Shown: positions 1 through 8,699 of the stretch, one piece after another | How the letters are laid out: each line of letters starts with the position of its first letter | Position numbering within the stretch: position 1 is the stretch's first letter | DNA from: ATZT02 sp038145175 | GTDB lineage: Bacteria > Actinomycetota > Actinomycetes > S36-B12 > UBA5976 | Direction of reading: 5' to 3' | Length of the DNA stretch: 64,000 nucleotides | Assembly: GCA_038145175.1 (NCBI GenBank) | Contig: JAYQPE010000006.1 | Span: forward strand, 15,434-79,433 | Translations under genes and position numbers: made by a program | The notes under the pieces: model-generated | Database searches by the model: none | Told to the model about the DNA's origin: nothing | What the model saw: only the letters and a program-made list of their open reading frames with translations

Positions 1-1
1 T

Positions 2-67
2 GCAGAAGATGCGCAAAAATATGGCGTAATTGACCAAGTAATTAGTTCCAGAAAGAATTCAAATTAA
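2..67 (+). CDS. clpP: ATP-dependent Clp protease proteolytic subunit, C-terminal end (partial)
   Basis: The first bases read in one frame as the last 21 residues of a protein ending in a TAA at 65-67. The segment AEDAQKYGVIDQVI matches the usual C-terminus of ClpP, where the last helix carries an A-x-x-YG-hydrophobic-hydrophobic-D-x-V-I pattern. The rest of the gene lies left of the window. The clpP-clpX order is standard in Actinobacteria, so this is probably the ClpP partner of the ClpX encoded next. Only a short piece is visible, so which ClpP paralogue it is cannot be told. Confidence 0.8.
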   Translation, partial: AEDAQKYGVIDQVISSRKNSN

Positions 68-70
68 ATA

Positions 71-97
71 ATTTTGTTCGCTGATTGTGAACAAAAT
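71..97. promoter_or_regulatory. Perfect 9-bp inverted repeat upstream of clpX, resembling a ClgR operator
   Basis: Arms at 71-79 and 89-97 are exact reverse complements around 9 nt. The core GTTCGC-N5-GTGAAC at 76-92 differs by one base from a symmetric GTTCGC-N5-GCGAAC, which resembles the box bound by ClgR, the activator of clp genes in Streptomyces and Corynebacterium. No T-run follows the right arm, so an intrinsic terminator for clpP is less likely. The regulator itself is not in the window. Confidence 0.45.
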
Positions 98-181
98 GTT
101 ATTCAAGTGACAAATGTACTCAATTTTGTGGGTGTTTCAGGGTAACGTTTCTTTTAATCACTAAAAAATAGGAGCGCTAAA

Positions 182-1459
182 TTGGCACGTCTTGGAGAAG
201 GAACAGATCCATTAAAGTGCTCTTTTTGCGGCAAGGGTCAAAAGCAAGTTAAAAAATTAATAGCTGGCCCTGGTGTTTATATTTGTGATGAGTGTATTGA
301 ACTTTGTAACGAAATTATTGATGAAGAATTGCAAGAGACTACCGATTTACCTTTTGATGAATTACCAAAACCCAAAGAAATTTATCAATTTTTAGATAAT
401 TATGTAATTGGTCAAGAACATGCTAAGAAAGCATTGTCTGTTGCTGTCTATAACCATTACAAAAGAGTTCAAGCTGGTGCAAACGATAGAGCAAAAGATG
501 ATGCTGTTGAACTTGCTAAATCGAACATTTTATTACTAGGGCCTACTGGTTCTGGAAAAACTTTATTAGCCCAAACTTTGGCAAGGCTATTGAATGTTCC
601 ATTTGCAATTGCAGATGCAACAGCACTAACTGAAGCAGGTTATGTCGGTGAAGATGTTGAAAATATTTTATTAAAACTTATTCAAGCTGCAGATTACGAT
701 GTTAAGAAAGCAGAAACTGGAATTATTTATATCGATGAGATAGATAAAATTGCTAGAAAGAGTGAAAATCCATCAATTACAAGAGATGTCAGTGGCGAAG
801 GTGTTCAACAAGCTTTATTAAAAATTTTAGAAGGCACTACCGCTTCAGTTCCTCCACAAGGAGGTAGAAAGCATCCTCATCAAGAATTTATTCAAATTGA
901 TACCAGCAATGTTTTATTTATTGTTGGCGGAGCTTTTGCTGGTTTAGATAAAATTATTGAATCTAGAATTGGCAAAAAATCTCTTGGATTTACTGCTGAT
1001 TTTACTGACCTTGATAACACAAATCCTGGAGATATTTTTGGCAAAGTTATGCCTGAGGATTTATTAAAATTTGGCATGATTCCAGAATTTATTGGCAGAC
1101 TTCCAGTTGTGACAAGTGTTACTGCTCTTTCTGAAGAAGCACTTATGCAAGTCTTAGTTAAACCAAAAAATGCACTCGTTAGACAATATGAAAGATTATT
1201 TGGATTAGACAATGTTGAATTAGAAATTACAGAAGATGCCTTAAGAGCAGTTGCTGAATTAGCACATCTTCGAGGCACAGGCGCTAGAGGCTTAAGAGCG
1301 ATCATGGAAGAAGTTTTATTAAATGTTATGTATGACATTCCAAGTAGAAAAGACATTGGAAAAGTTGTAGTAAATCGTGACACTGTGTTGGAAAACGTAA
1401 ACCCTACTTTGGTTCCAAGAAAAGAACTACCGGAGCAACCTGAAGAAAAGTCTGCTTAA
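182..1459 (+). CDS. clpX: ATP-dependent Clp protease ATP-binding subunit ClpX
   Basis: AAA+ unfoldase that recognises tagged substrates and feeds them to ClpP. At 425 aa it is the normal length. The N-terminal C4 zinc domain has CSFCGKG and CDECIELC (about residues 14-39). Walker A GPTGSGKT spans residues 120-127, followed by the pore motif GYVGED and Walker B IIYIDEIDK. The start is TTG at 182, placed 7 nt after the Shine-Dalgarno GGAG at 171-174. A ClgR-like inverted repeat lies upstream. The stop overlaps the stop of the converging valS gene by 4 bp. Confidence 0.97.
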   Translation: MARLGEGTDPLKCSFCGKGQKQVKKLIAGPGVYICDECIELCNEIIDEELQETTDLPFDELPKPKEIYQFLDNYVIGQEHAKKALSVAVYNHYKRVQAGANDRAKDDAVELAKSNILLLGPTGSGKTLLAQTLARLLNVPFAIADATALTEAGYVGEDVENILLKLIQAADYDVKKAETGIIYIDEIDKIARKSENPSITRDVSGEGVQQALLKILEGTTASVPPQGGRKHPHQEFIQIDTSNVLFIVGGAFAGLDKIIESRIGKKSLGFTADFTDLDNTNPGDIFGKVMPEDLLKFGMIPEFIGRLPVVTSVTALSEEALMQVLVKPKNALVRQYERLFGLDNVELEITEDALRAVAELAHLRGTGARGLRAIMEEVLLNVMYDIPSRKDIGKVVVNRDTVLENVNPTLVPRKELPEQPEEKSA

Positions 1460-4008
1460 GGCAATTTAATTTCTAGTTTGAGTTCTCCAGTTTGAATTTT
1501 GTAAGATAAATTTTTGATGTTTCCTGCTGCAATTAAATCTTTTTCAGCTTTCTTTAAGATTTCAATTCCTTCATTATTTGAATTTATAACTAAATCTAAA
1601 ACTTCGGCTTTCATGGAAAGTTGCTTTTCAGTTTTTGCTTTTCTAATTTCTGCTAATACTTTGGTCACTAATTCAAGGTTTTCAACTCCAATATTTCTAT
1701 TTGCAGAAATTTCTTCAGGTTTTGGCCAGCTTTGAAGGTGTACTGAATCCTTTTGCCACCAAGACCAAACCTCTTCACTTACAAATGGAACGAAAGGAGC
1801 AAAAAGTTTCAATAAGGTATGAATGGTTATTCCCAAGGCTGCTTTAGCCGAATTGGCAGATTCTTCACCTTGTTTTCCGTAGGTTCTTTCTTTAACAAGT
1901 TCTAAGTAGTCGTCGGTGAAAAACCAAAAGAAGGATTCAGTTACTTCCAAAGCTTTTGTGTAGTCGTATTTTTCAAATGCTTTTGAGGAAGCCTCCACGA
2001 CTTGGGCTAATTTGTTTAACAATGCATGGTCTACTTCAAGTTTTACATCATCTTTTTTCAACGTTGCATTTAAACTTAAAGCAAATTTACTTGCGTTAAG
2101 AATTTTTACAGCTAATCTTTTTCCAATTTTCATCTGACCTGTATCAAATGCAGTATCAGTGCCAGGTCTTCCCATCGCAGCCCAATATCTCACTGCATCT
2201 GAGCCATACTCTTTTAATAAATCAATTGGAGTGACTACGTTTCCTTTTGACTTACTCATCTTTTTTCTATCCGGATCTAAAATCCAACCGCTAATACTGG
2301 TGTTTTTCCAAGGAAGTGAATTTTCTTCTAAATGACTTCTTACAACAGTTGAAAATAACCAGGTCCTAATTATTTCATGTGATTGTGGTCGTAAATCCAT
2401 AGGAAATATTGTGTTAAACAATTTGTTATCTATTCCCCAAGAACCAGCAATTTGTGGTGTTAATGACGAAGTGGCCCAAGTATCCATCACGTCTGGATCA
2501 CCAATAAAACCATTTGGTTTATTTCTTTGTGATTCACTAAATCCTTCAGGACAATCACTTTGCGGATCGATTGGTAATTGATTTTCTTTAGGAATTAAAA
2601 TTTGATCATAAATTGGATTAGCATTTTCATCTAATTTGTACCAAATGGGAAGTGGCACACCAAAAAATCTTTGTCTCGAAATTAACCAATCACCATTTAG
2701 TCCTTCAACCCAATTTTGATATCTAACTTTCATGTAATCAGGATGCCAACTTAATTCATCCCCTCGAGATAAAAGTTGTTTTCGTAAATTCTGATCTCTA
2801 CCACCATTTCTTATGTACCATTGCCTTGTAGTAACAATTTCTAAAGGTTTATCACCTTTTTCAAAAAATTTAACAGTATGAGTTATTGGTTTTGGTTCAC
2901 CAATTAATTGATTTGATTTCTTTAATTCTTCAACTAAAATTTCTCTAGTTGTGTGTGAAGTTTTTCCAATAATTTTTGAAAAAATTTCTATAGCCTTATC
3001 TGTTTTTATCCATTCAGGTAAGTCATTTTGAATTTTTCCATCCCAACCAATTAATCCTCTTGTGGGTAAATTAAATTCTCTCCACCAAACTACGTCTGTC
3101 ACATCACCGAAAGTACAAATCATGGCGATTCCACTACCTTTTTCAGGATCTGCCAAATGATGAGCAACAACTGGTACTTCAACTTCAAAAAGTGGAGTTG
3201 TTACAGTTTTACCAAAAAGTGACTTGTATCTGTCGTCTTCTGGATTTGCCACTAGTGCAACACAACTTGGTAAAAGTTCTGGACGAGTGGTTTCAATAAA
3301 CACATCTGAGCCATCTTCTTTTTTAAATGCAATTTTATGAAATGCCCCAGGTCTTTCTCTATCTTCTAATTCAGCTTGGGCAACTGCAGTTCTAAAAGTT
3401 ACATCCCAAAGAGTTGGAGCTTCAGCTTGATAAGCTTCGCCTCTATTTAAGTTATTTAAAAATGCTTTTTGGGAAACATATCTAGCCCTTTTATCTATCG
3501 TTTGATAGGTGTAATTCCAGTCAATAGATAAACCTAAAGTTTGAAACAATGATTCAAAAACTTTTTCATCTTCTAACGTTAATTTTTCACATAATTCCAC
3601 AAAGTTTTTTCTTGAAATGGGAATTTGTTTATCTGAAGGCTCTTTAGGTGGTTCAAAATTTGAAATATATGCAAGGGAGGGGTCGCAACGAACTCCAAAA
3701 TAATTTTGGACCCTTCTTTCTGTTGGTAAACCGTTGTCATCCCATCCAATAGGGTAGAAAACTTTTTTGCCAACCATTCTTTGATATCGAGCTATTAAAT
3801 CTGTGTGAGTGTAAGAAAATACGTGCCCAACGTGAAGAGATCCGCTTACTGTTGGAGGAGGAGTATCTATTGAGTAGACAGAATTTTTGTCGCAATTCTT
3901 ATCAAAGGCGTATGTGTTTTTACTTACCCAAGAATTTCCCCATTTTTCCTCTAAACCATCTAATGATGGTTTTTCAGGAACTTGAGGGTAAATTGCAGAA
4001 TCACTCAT
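1456..4008 (-). CDS. valS: Valine--tRNA ligase
   Basis: Class I aminoacyl-tRNA synthetase that charges tRNA-Val and edits mischarged threonine. The HIGH motif appears as HVGH in SGSLHVGHVFSYTHTD and the KMSKS motif as KKMSKSKGN. The CP1 editing region lies between them. I place the start at the ATG ending at 4008 (about 850 aa). An upstream in-frame TTG at 4026 would add six residues, but the best -10 hexamer (TACTAT on the minus strand, 4035-4030) would start transcription near 4023, after that TTG. The gene is divergent from folC with almost no space and converges on clpX with overlapping stops. The valS-folC neighbourhood is standard in Actinobacteria. Confidence 0.96.
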   Translation of the reverse strand: MSDSAIYPQVPEKPSLDGLEEKWGNSWVSKNTYAFDKNCDKNSVYSIDTPPPTVSGSLHVGHVFSYTHTDLIARYQRMVGKKVFYPIGWDDNGLPTERRVQNYFGVRCDPSLAYISNFEPPKEPSDKQIPISRKNFVELCEKLTLEDEKVFESLFQTLGLSIDWNYTYQTIDKRARYVSQKAFLNNLNRGEAYQAEAPTLWDVTFRTAVAQAELEDRERPGAFHKIAFKKEDGSDVFIETTRPELLPSCVALVANPEDDRYKSLFGKTVTTPLFEVEVPVVAHHLADPEKGSGIAMICTFGDVTDVVWWREFNLPTRGLIGWDGKIQNDLPEWIKTDKAIEIFSKIIGKTSHTTREILVEELKKSNQLIGEPKPITHTVKFFEKGDKPLEIVTTRQWYIRNGGRDQNLRKQLLSRGDELSWHPDYMKVRYQNWVEGLNGDWLISRQRFFGVPLPIWYKLDENANPIYDQILIPKENQLPIDPQSDCPEGFSESQRNKPNGFIGDPDVMDTWATSSLTPQIAGSWGIDNKLFNTIFPMDLRPQSHEIIRTWLFSTVVRSHLEENSLPWKNTSISGWILDPDRKKMSKSKGNVVTPIDLLKEYGSDAVRYWAAMGRPGTDTAFDTGQMKIGKRLAVKILNASKFALSLNATLKKDDVKLEVDHALLNKLAQVVEASSKAFEKYDYTKALEVTESFFWFFTDDYLELVKERTYGKQGEESANSAKAALGITIHTLLKLFAPFVPFVSEEVWSWWQKDSVHLQSWPKPEEISANRNIGVENLELVTKVLAEIRKAKTEKQLSMKAEVLDLVINSNNEGIEILKKAEKDLIAAGNIKNLSYKIQTGELKLEIKLP

Positions 4009-4029
4009 GGATGCAATCTTATGCAATAC

Positions 4030-4036
4030 ATAGTAT
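4030..4036. promoter_or_regulatory. Overlapping back-to-back -10 elements for valS and folC
   Basis: TAGTAT at 4031-4036 reads as a -10 on the plus strand exactly 7 nt before the folC ATG, which would make folC leaderless. On the minus strand TACTAT (4035-4030) shares five of the same base pairs and would give valS a leader of about 15 nt. No clear -35 is visible on either side. The element is inferred from spacing and the TANNNT pattern. Confidence 0.5.
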
Positions 4037-4043
4037 TTAATTA

Positions 4044-5357
4044 ATGATGGTCAATTTAGACGCAGTTTCGGCACTTTCTAATCGTTTTCCTGAAAATAAA
4101 ATTAATCCATCCCTAGATCGAATATTGATGGCAATGGATTTAATGGGACAGCCTCAAAACAATTTTAAAACTATTCATATAGCTGGAACTAATGGAAAAA
4201 CCAGCACTTCTCGAATGATAGAAAGACTACTTCGAACCCTTGACTTAAGAACAGGACTATTTATAAGTCCTCATTTAATTCATCCTCGAGAAAGAATTGA
4301 AATTAATGGTCAAATTATTTCCGAAACTAGATTCCAAGAAATATTTGAGGAAATAAATCCTTATTTAGAAATTATTGATCAAAAATTTGTAGATGCACCT
4401 ATGACATTTTTTGAAGTTTTAACTGCGATGGGTTTTTTAGCATTTTCTGATGAGCCAATTGATGTTTTATCCCTAGAGGTTGGCATGGGAGGACGATGGG
4501 ATTCAACGAATGTTGTTACACCAGAAGTTTCTGTAATAACAGCAATTGGATTAGATCATCAAGAATTTTTAGGATCAAGCATAAAAGAAATTGCATTTGA
4601 AAAGGCTGGAATCATAAAAGAAAATATTCCAGTGGTCATTTCAAAACAAGTTAAAGAAGCAAATCTTGTTCTAAATGAGGTGGCGTTAAGCAAAAGTAGT
4701 CAAACAATTAGAGAAGGTATTGAATTTGATGTTTTGGAAAGAACAGTTGGTGTTGGTGGACAACAATTGAATATTGCAACTCCTTTTGGAAATTATCAGG
4801 ATTTATTTTTACCACTTTTTGGTAAATTTCAAGCATCAAATGCTGCATGTGCCTTAACAGCTGTTGAGATTTTTTTAGGAAAAAAACTAGATCTCGAACT
4901 TGTTCAAGACGCGTTTGCTGATTTTAAGTCACCAGCAAGATTACAAATTGTTAAACGAAATCCAACAATTTTGGTGGATGCAGCGCATAACATTTCAGGC
5001 GTTCAAAACACTCTTGAAGCAATAAATGAAACTTTTAAATTTAATAACAAAATATTAATTATTGGCTTTATGAAGGACAAAGATATTGAAGAAATGCTTG
5101 ATTTACTAAAAGGTTATGCTCAGGATGTAATACTGACCCAAGCAAATTCAACAAGGGCGATTACTGCAGAAGATTTGAATAAAAAAGTAAATATGATTCC
5201 AAATTTTTCACAAAATATTACTTGGAAGAGTAGTTCAAAAACCGCTCTCGAAGATGCAGTTGAAATTGCAAAAAGTAAAAATAATTCAACTGGCATAATT
5301 GTGTTAGGTTCAATAGCTTTAGCTGGAGAAATACTTCAGCATTCCAAATCTGTTTAA
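4044..5357 (+). CDS. folC: Bifunctional folylpolyglutamate synthase / dihydrofolate synthase
   Basis: Mur-ligase-family ATP enzyme that adds glutamate to dihydropteroate and to folates, keeping folate in the cell. The 437-aa protein has the P-loop AGTNGKTST (about residues 47-55), the FolC signature around FFEVLTAMGFLAFS, and the C-terminal Mur-ligase domain with VDAAHNISG. Start is ATG at 4044 (a second ATG follows at once). No Shine-Dalgarno is present, but a -10-like TAGTAT ends 7 nt upstream, which fits a leaderless message. Next come DUF4233 and ndk, the usual actinobacterial order. Confidence 0.95.
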   Translation: MMVNLDAVSALSNRFPENKINPSLDRILMAMDLMGQPQNNFKTIHIAGTNGKTSTSRMIERLLRTLDLRTGLFISPHLIHPRERIEINGQIISETRFQEIFEEINPYLEIIDQKFVDAPMTFFEVLTAMGFLAFSDEPIDVLSLEVGMGGRWDSTNVVTPEVSVITAIGLDHQEFLGSSIKEIAFEKAGIIKENIPVVISKQVKEANLVLNEVALSKSSQTIREGIEFDVLERTVGVGGQQLNIATPFGNYQDLFLPLFGKFQASNAACALTAVEIFLGKKLDLELVQDAFADFKSPARLQIVKRNPTILVDAAHNISGVQNTLEAINETFKFNNKILIIGFMKDKDIEEMLDLLKGYAQDVILTQANSTRAITAEDLNKKVNMIPNFSQNITWKSSSKTALEDAVEIAKSKNNSTGIIVLGSIALAGEILQHSKSV

Positions 5358-5365
5358 GGATTATT

Positions 5366-5707
5366 GTGAGAGCACTGACTTCTGCTGTTATTAGTTTTGA
5401 AATTTTAATAATCATTTTATTCATTCCAGCTGCACTTCAAAATGATGAACTTGATAGTAATCTTATTATTTATACTTCTTTAGTTTTGATTATTTTTTCT
5501 TTAATAATTTTAGGTTTGTTGAAAAAAAGAATTGGATTAATTCTTGGCTCAGTGTTGCAGGCAATATTGATTGGCTTAGGTTTTTTTGTAAACTGGATGT
5601 ATGTTCTAGGTTTGATATTTTTAGGATTATGGGTAGCTTCAATAAAAATAGGCAAGAAAACTGATCAAATGAAGAGTTCACTTAAACCTAAAACAGACTC
5701 AAAGTAG
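5366..5707 (+). CDS. DUF4233 family integral membrane protein
   Basis: A 113-aa protein of unknown function, predicted to be membrane-embedded. The N-terminus RALTSAVISFEILIIILF matches the opening of the actinobacterial DUF4233 family, which sits between folC and ndk in many genomes (Rv2446c position in M. tuberculosis). About four hydrophobic segments are visible, ending in a lysine-rich cytoplasmic tail. Start is GTG at 5366 with AAGGA five nt upstream. It lies 8 bp after folC and is probably co-transcribed with it. Confidence 0.85.
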   Translation: MRALTSAVISFEILIIILFIPAALQNDELDSNLIIYTSLVLIIFSLIILGLLKKRIGLILGSVLQAILIGLGFFVNWMYVLGLIFLGLWVASIKIGKKTDQMKSSLKPKTDSK

Positions 5708-5739
5708 TATTAGATCAATAGGAATTGAAGGGATTTAAA

Positions 5740-6150
5740 TTGAGCGAAAGATCATTAGTTTTAATAAAACCAGATGGTGTTAAACGTGGTTTGGTTGGCG
5801 AAGTTTTAAGAAGAATTGAAACTAAAGGTTGGAAAATTATCGCATTAGAAATGAAAAAGTTAGATGAAAAGACAGCAGCTGCGCATTATGCTGAACATGA
5901 TGGCAAGCCATTTTTTAAAGATTTAGTTTCCTTTATAACTTCCTCAGAATTAGTGGCATTAGTTATTGAAGGTCCCAATGCAATTTTGGGTTGGAGACAA
6001 ATGATGGGTGCAACTAATCCTGCAAATGCTCAACCAGGAACAATCCGGGGAGATTTTGCAACCGAAACGCAAAATAACGTCACTCATGGTTCTGATTCTC
6101 CAGAGTCAGCATCCAGAGAGATTGGTCTTTTCTTTCCAGGATTAAAGTAG
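5740..6150 (+). CDS. ndk: Nucleoside diphosphate kinase
   Basis: Transfers the gamma phosphate between nucleoside di- and triphosphates through a phospho-histidine. The 136-aa protein has the N-terminal ERSLVLIKPDG, ANPAN/GTIRGDF nucleotide-binding segments, and the active-site histidine in the family motif as NVTHGSDSPESA. I choose TTG at 5740 because GAAGGGA lies about 5 nt upstream and the product then starts LSERSLVL, as in other actinobacterial Ndk proteins. The TTG at 5725 would add five atypical residues. Confidence 0.96.
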   Translation: MSERSLVLIKPDGVKRGLVGEVLRRIETKGWKIIALEMKKLDEKTAAAHYAEHDGKPFFKDLVSFITSSELVALVIEGPNAILGWRQMMGATNPANAQPGTIRGDFATETQNNVTHGSDSPESASREIGLFFPGLK

Positions 6151-6192
6151 TTTTACGTAATATAAATAGCAAAAATAAATTAAAGGATAATT

Positions 6193-7227
6193 GTGGCTGG
6201 ATTTAGTGGTGGTTTTCTAGGTCGTGACTTAGCAGTTGATTTAGGAACTGCGAATACTTTAGTTTACGAACGCGGTCGCGGAATTGTTTTAAATGAACCA
6301 TCTGTTGTTGCAATTAACCAAAACACAGGTGGAATTGTTGCAGTAGGTGCTGAAGCAAAAAGAATGGTTGGAAGAACTCCAGGAAACATTGTTGCTATTC
6401 GTCCCTTAAAAGATGGAGTTATTGCAGATTTTGATACCACCGAAAGAATGCTCAGATATTTTATTCAAAAAGTTCATAAACGTAGATTTTTAGCGAAACC
6501 AAGAGTTGTAATTTGTGTTCCAAGTGGAATTACAGGCGTTGAACAACGCGCAGTTAAAGATGCAGGTTATGCCGCAGGAGCTAGAAAAGTTTACATAATC
6601 GAAGAACCAATGGCTGCTGCAATTGGAGCAGGTTTACCGATTCATGAACCAACAGGAAACATGGTCGTAGATATTGGTGGAGGAACTTCAGAAGTTGCTG
6701 TGATTTCTTTAGGTGGAGTTGTTACTTCTTTATCTATTAGAACCGGTGGAGATGAACTTGATGATGCGCTAGTTCAATTTGTTAAAAAAGAATATTCTTT
6801 AATGCTAGGTGAACGAACTGCAGAAGAAATTAAAACCACAGTTGGAACTGCATTTCCTGTGCCAGATGAATCTTCAGCAGAATTAAGAGGACGAGATTTA
6901 GTTACTGGATTACCTAGAACAATTGTTGTTACTGCTGAAGAAATAAGAAGAGCACTTGATGAACCATTAACCAGAATTGTTGATGCTGTTAAAACTACAC
7001 TTGATAGAACTCCACCAGAACTTTGTGGAGACATAATGGATCGTGGAATTGTATTAACTGGTGGGGGAGCTTTATTAAAAGGTTTAGATGAAAGATTAAG
7101 ACATGAAACTGGAATGCCAGTAATCATTGCAGAGCAACCTTTGAATTGCGTAGTAAATGGTTCAGGTAAATGCGTTGAAGAGTTCGAGGCTTTACAACAA
7201 GTATTGATCTCAGAACCACGCGCCTAA
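6193..7227 (+). CDS. mreB: Rod shape-determining protein MreB
   Basis: Bacterial actin homologue that forms membrane-associated filaments and directs lateral wall synthesis. The 344-aa protein carries the actin-type phosphate loops DLGTANTLVY near the N-terminus and VVDIGGGTSEVAVISLGG mid-protein, plus the adenosine loop LTGGGALLKGLDE near the C-terminus. Start is GTG at 6193, preceded by AAAGGA at 6182-6187. It leads a five-gene elongation cluster (mreB, mreC, mreD, mrdA, rodA), so the cell likely grows by dispersed lateral wall synthesis, as a rod or curved rod. Confidence 0.97.
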   Translation: MAGFSGGFLGRDLAVDLGTANTLVYERGRGIVLNEPSVVAINQNTGGIVAVGAEAKRMVGRTPGNIVAIRPLKDGVIADFDTTERMLRYFIQKVHKRRFLAKPRVVICVPSGITGVEQRAVKDAGYAAGARKVYIIEEPMAAAIGAGLPIHEPTGNMVVDIGGGTSEVAVISLGGVVTSLSIRTGGDELDDALVQFVKKEYSLMLGERTAEEIKTTVGTAFPVPDESSAELRGRDLVTGLPRTIVVTAEEIRRALDEPLTRIVDAVKTTLDRTPPELCGDIMDRGIVLTGGGALLKGLDERLRHETGMPVIIAEQPLNCVVNGSGKCVEEFEALQQVLISEPRA

Positions 7228-7248
7228 TAGCATGATCGGCGGTTTGCC

Positions 7249-8175
7249 GTGAGAGATTCAACTAGATTAAGAACAGTTTTAGCAGTGTTATTACTGCTTT
7301 CATTTACTTTTGTTGCCCTTGAGTTAAGAACTTCAGGAAGTGGCTTAACTAAATCATTACGAGAATTCACAGCTAATGTAATTTCACCCATTCAAGAATC
7401 ATCTAGTAATTTCACAAATTCAATAAAAAATTTTTCTAACACTTGGACTGAAATTAGAACGGCACGAAGTCAAGTAAAAGATTTACAATCAGAAAATTTA
7501 TTACTTAAAGAAGAACTTGCAAAATCAGAAGAAAATAGAAGAAGGGCAGCAGAGTTAGATGCTTTACTTAAATTAGCTGGAATTGGAACTTATGAAATAG
7601 TTCCTGCAAAAGTAATTGCTATTGGTTCAGCACAAGATTATTCATGGACCATCACAATTGACGTTGGACAAATAGATGGAATAACCACCGATATGACGGT
7701 TTTAACGGGTCAAGGATTAGTTGGAAGAACAGTTTCAGTTGCAAATTCATCTTCCACAGTTGCACTTTTGGCAGATCCCTCAAGCAAAGTTGGCGCAAGA
7801 ATTGGCGGTAAAGGCGAATTAGGATTCATTGGCGGAACGGGATTACCAAGTGAACTTGAATTTGAATTATTCGATCCAATTGCAGAGATAAATAAAGGAG
7901 ATCGAATTGTCACATGGGGTTCAGAGAATGGTCGACCTTTTGTTCCAGGAGTTCCCATTGGTGAAGTTATTTCCATTAAATCCTCACCTGGCTTATTAAC
8001 CAAATCTGCCCGAGTAAAACCTTACGTTAATTTGTCCACACTTGATTTAGTAAGTGTTGTGGTGGAACAACCTCGAATTGATCCAAGAGATTCATTGTTA
8101 CCTCCAGCTCCTGTTACTCCAACTCCAAGCCCTTCAATCTCGATTTCCCCAAGTCCAAGTCCTAGTGTGGAATAA
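7249..8175 (+). CDS. mreC: Rod shape-determining protein MreC
   Basis: Bitopic membrane protein that links MreB filaments to PBP2 and RodA outside the membrane. The 308-aa protein has one N-terminal membrane segment (about residues 9-25), then a coiled coil rich in E, K and L (about residues 75-105), then the beta-rich MreC domain. It ends in a low-complexity Pro/Ser tail (TPSPSISISPSPSPS), which resembles the tail of the nearby PBP2. Start is GTG at 7249. The gap to mreB is 21 bp. Confidence 0.93.
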   Translation: MRDSTRLRTVLAVLLLLSFTFVALELRTSGSGLTKSLREFTANVISPIQESSSNFTNSIKNFSNTWTEIRTARSQVKDLQSENLLLKEELAKSEENRRRAAELDALLKLAGIGTYEIVPAKVIAIGSAQDYSWTITIDVGQIDGITTDMTVLTGQGLVGRTVSVANSSSTVALLADPSSKVGARIGGKGELGFIGGTGLPSELEFELFDPIAEINKGDRIVTWGSENGRPFVPGVPIGEVISIKSSPGLLTKSARVKPYVNLSTLDLVSVVVEQPRIDPRDSLLPPAPVTPTPSPSISISPSPSPSVE

Positions 8176-8177
8176 GA

Positions 8178-8699
8178 ATGAATGTATATAAATATTTCGC
8201 TTTAGTAATTTCTATAGTTATAGCGGCTGTTCTTCAACCTACTTTTTTTGCAAAACTTTTTCTTCCGGGAGCAACTCCAGATATTTTAATTGTGGTTTTA
8301 ACAAGCTGGGCTTTATTGAAAGGTCCTGCTGTTGGAGCAATTGCTGGCTTTTTAACTGGTTTTTTAATTGATGTTTTACCTCCAGGAGATCATTTAATGG
8401 GAATATCTTCAATATTCTTGACAATAATTGGGTATTTAGTGGGATATTTGAGCCAAAATCAAAGTAGATCTTTTGTAAGACCATTAGTAATTTCTGCATC
8501 AGTAGCAAATGTTTTCTTTATTGTTAGAAGTATCTGGGCAAATATTTCAGGAGCAGAATTTTCTCTAAATATTTTTGCAGTTAATTTTCTAACTCAAGGT
8601 CTTTACGCCGCATTACTTGCAGTGTTTATTTATCCAGCGATTGGTTTATTAGATAAAAAATTGGGACCTATATCTAGAGCAGAAGAATTAAGAGTATAA
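8178..8699 (+). CDS. mreD: Rod shape-determining protein MreD
   Basis: Small integral membrane partner of MreC and PBP2. The 173-aa sequence has about five hydrophobic segments and the family motif region PDILIVVLTSWALLKGPAVGA followed by GFLIDVLPPGDHLMGIS. It starts 2 bp after mreC and its stop touches the start of mrdA, so translation is likely coupled through the cluster. MreD is poorly conserved. Position between mreC and PBP2 supports the call strongly. Confidence 0.9.
   Translation: MNVYKYFALVISIVIAAVLQPTFFAKLFLPGATPDILIVVLTSWALLKGPAVGAIAGFLTGFLIDVLPPGDHLMGISSIFLTIIGYLVGYLSQNQSRSFVRPLVISASVANVFFIVRSIWANISGAEFSLNIFAVNFLTQGLYAALLAVFIYPAIGLLDKKLGPISRAEELRV

Noticed and set aside
892..1383. 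163-codon minus-strand frame inside clpX
   Set aside because: Entirely antisense to conserved ClpX coding sequence, with no recognisable domain.
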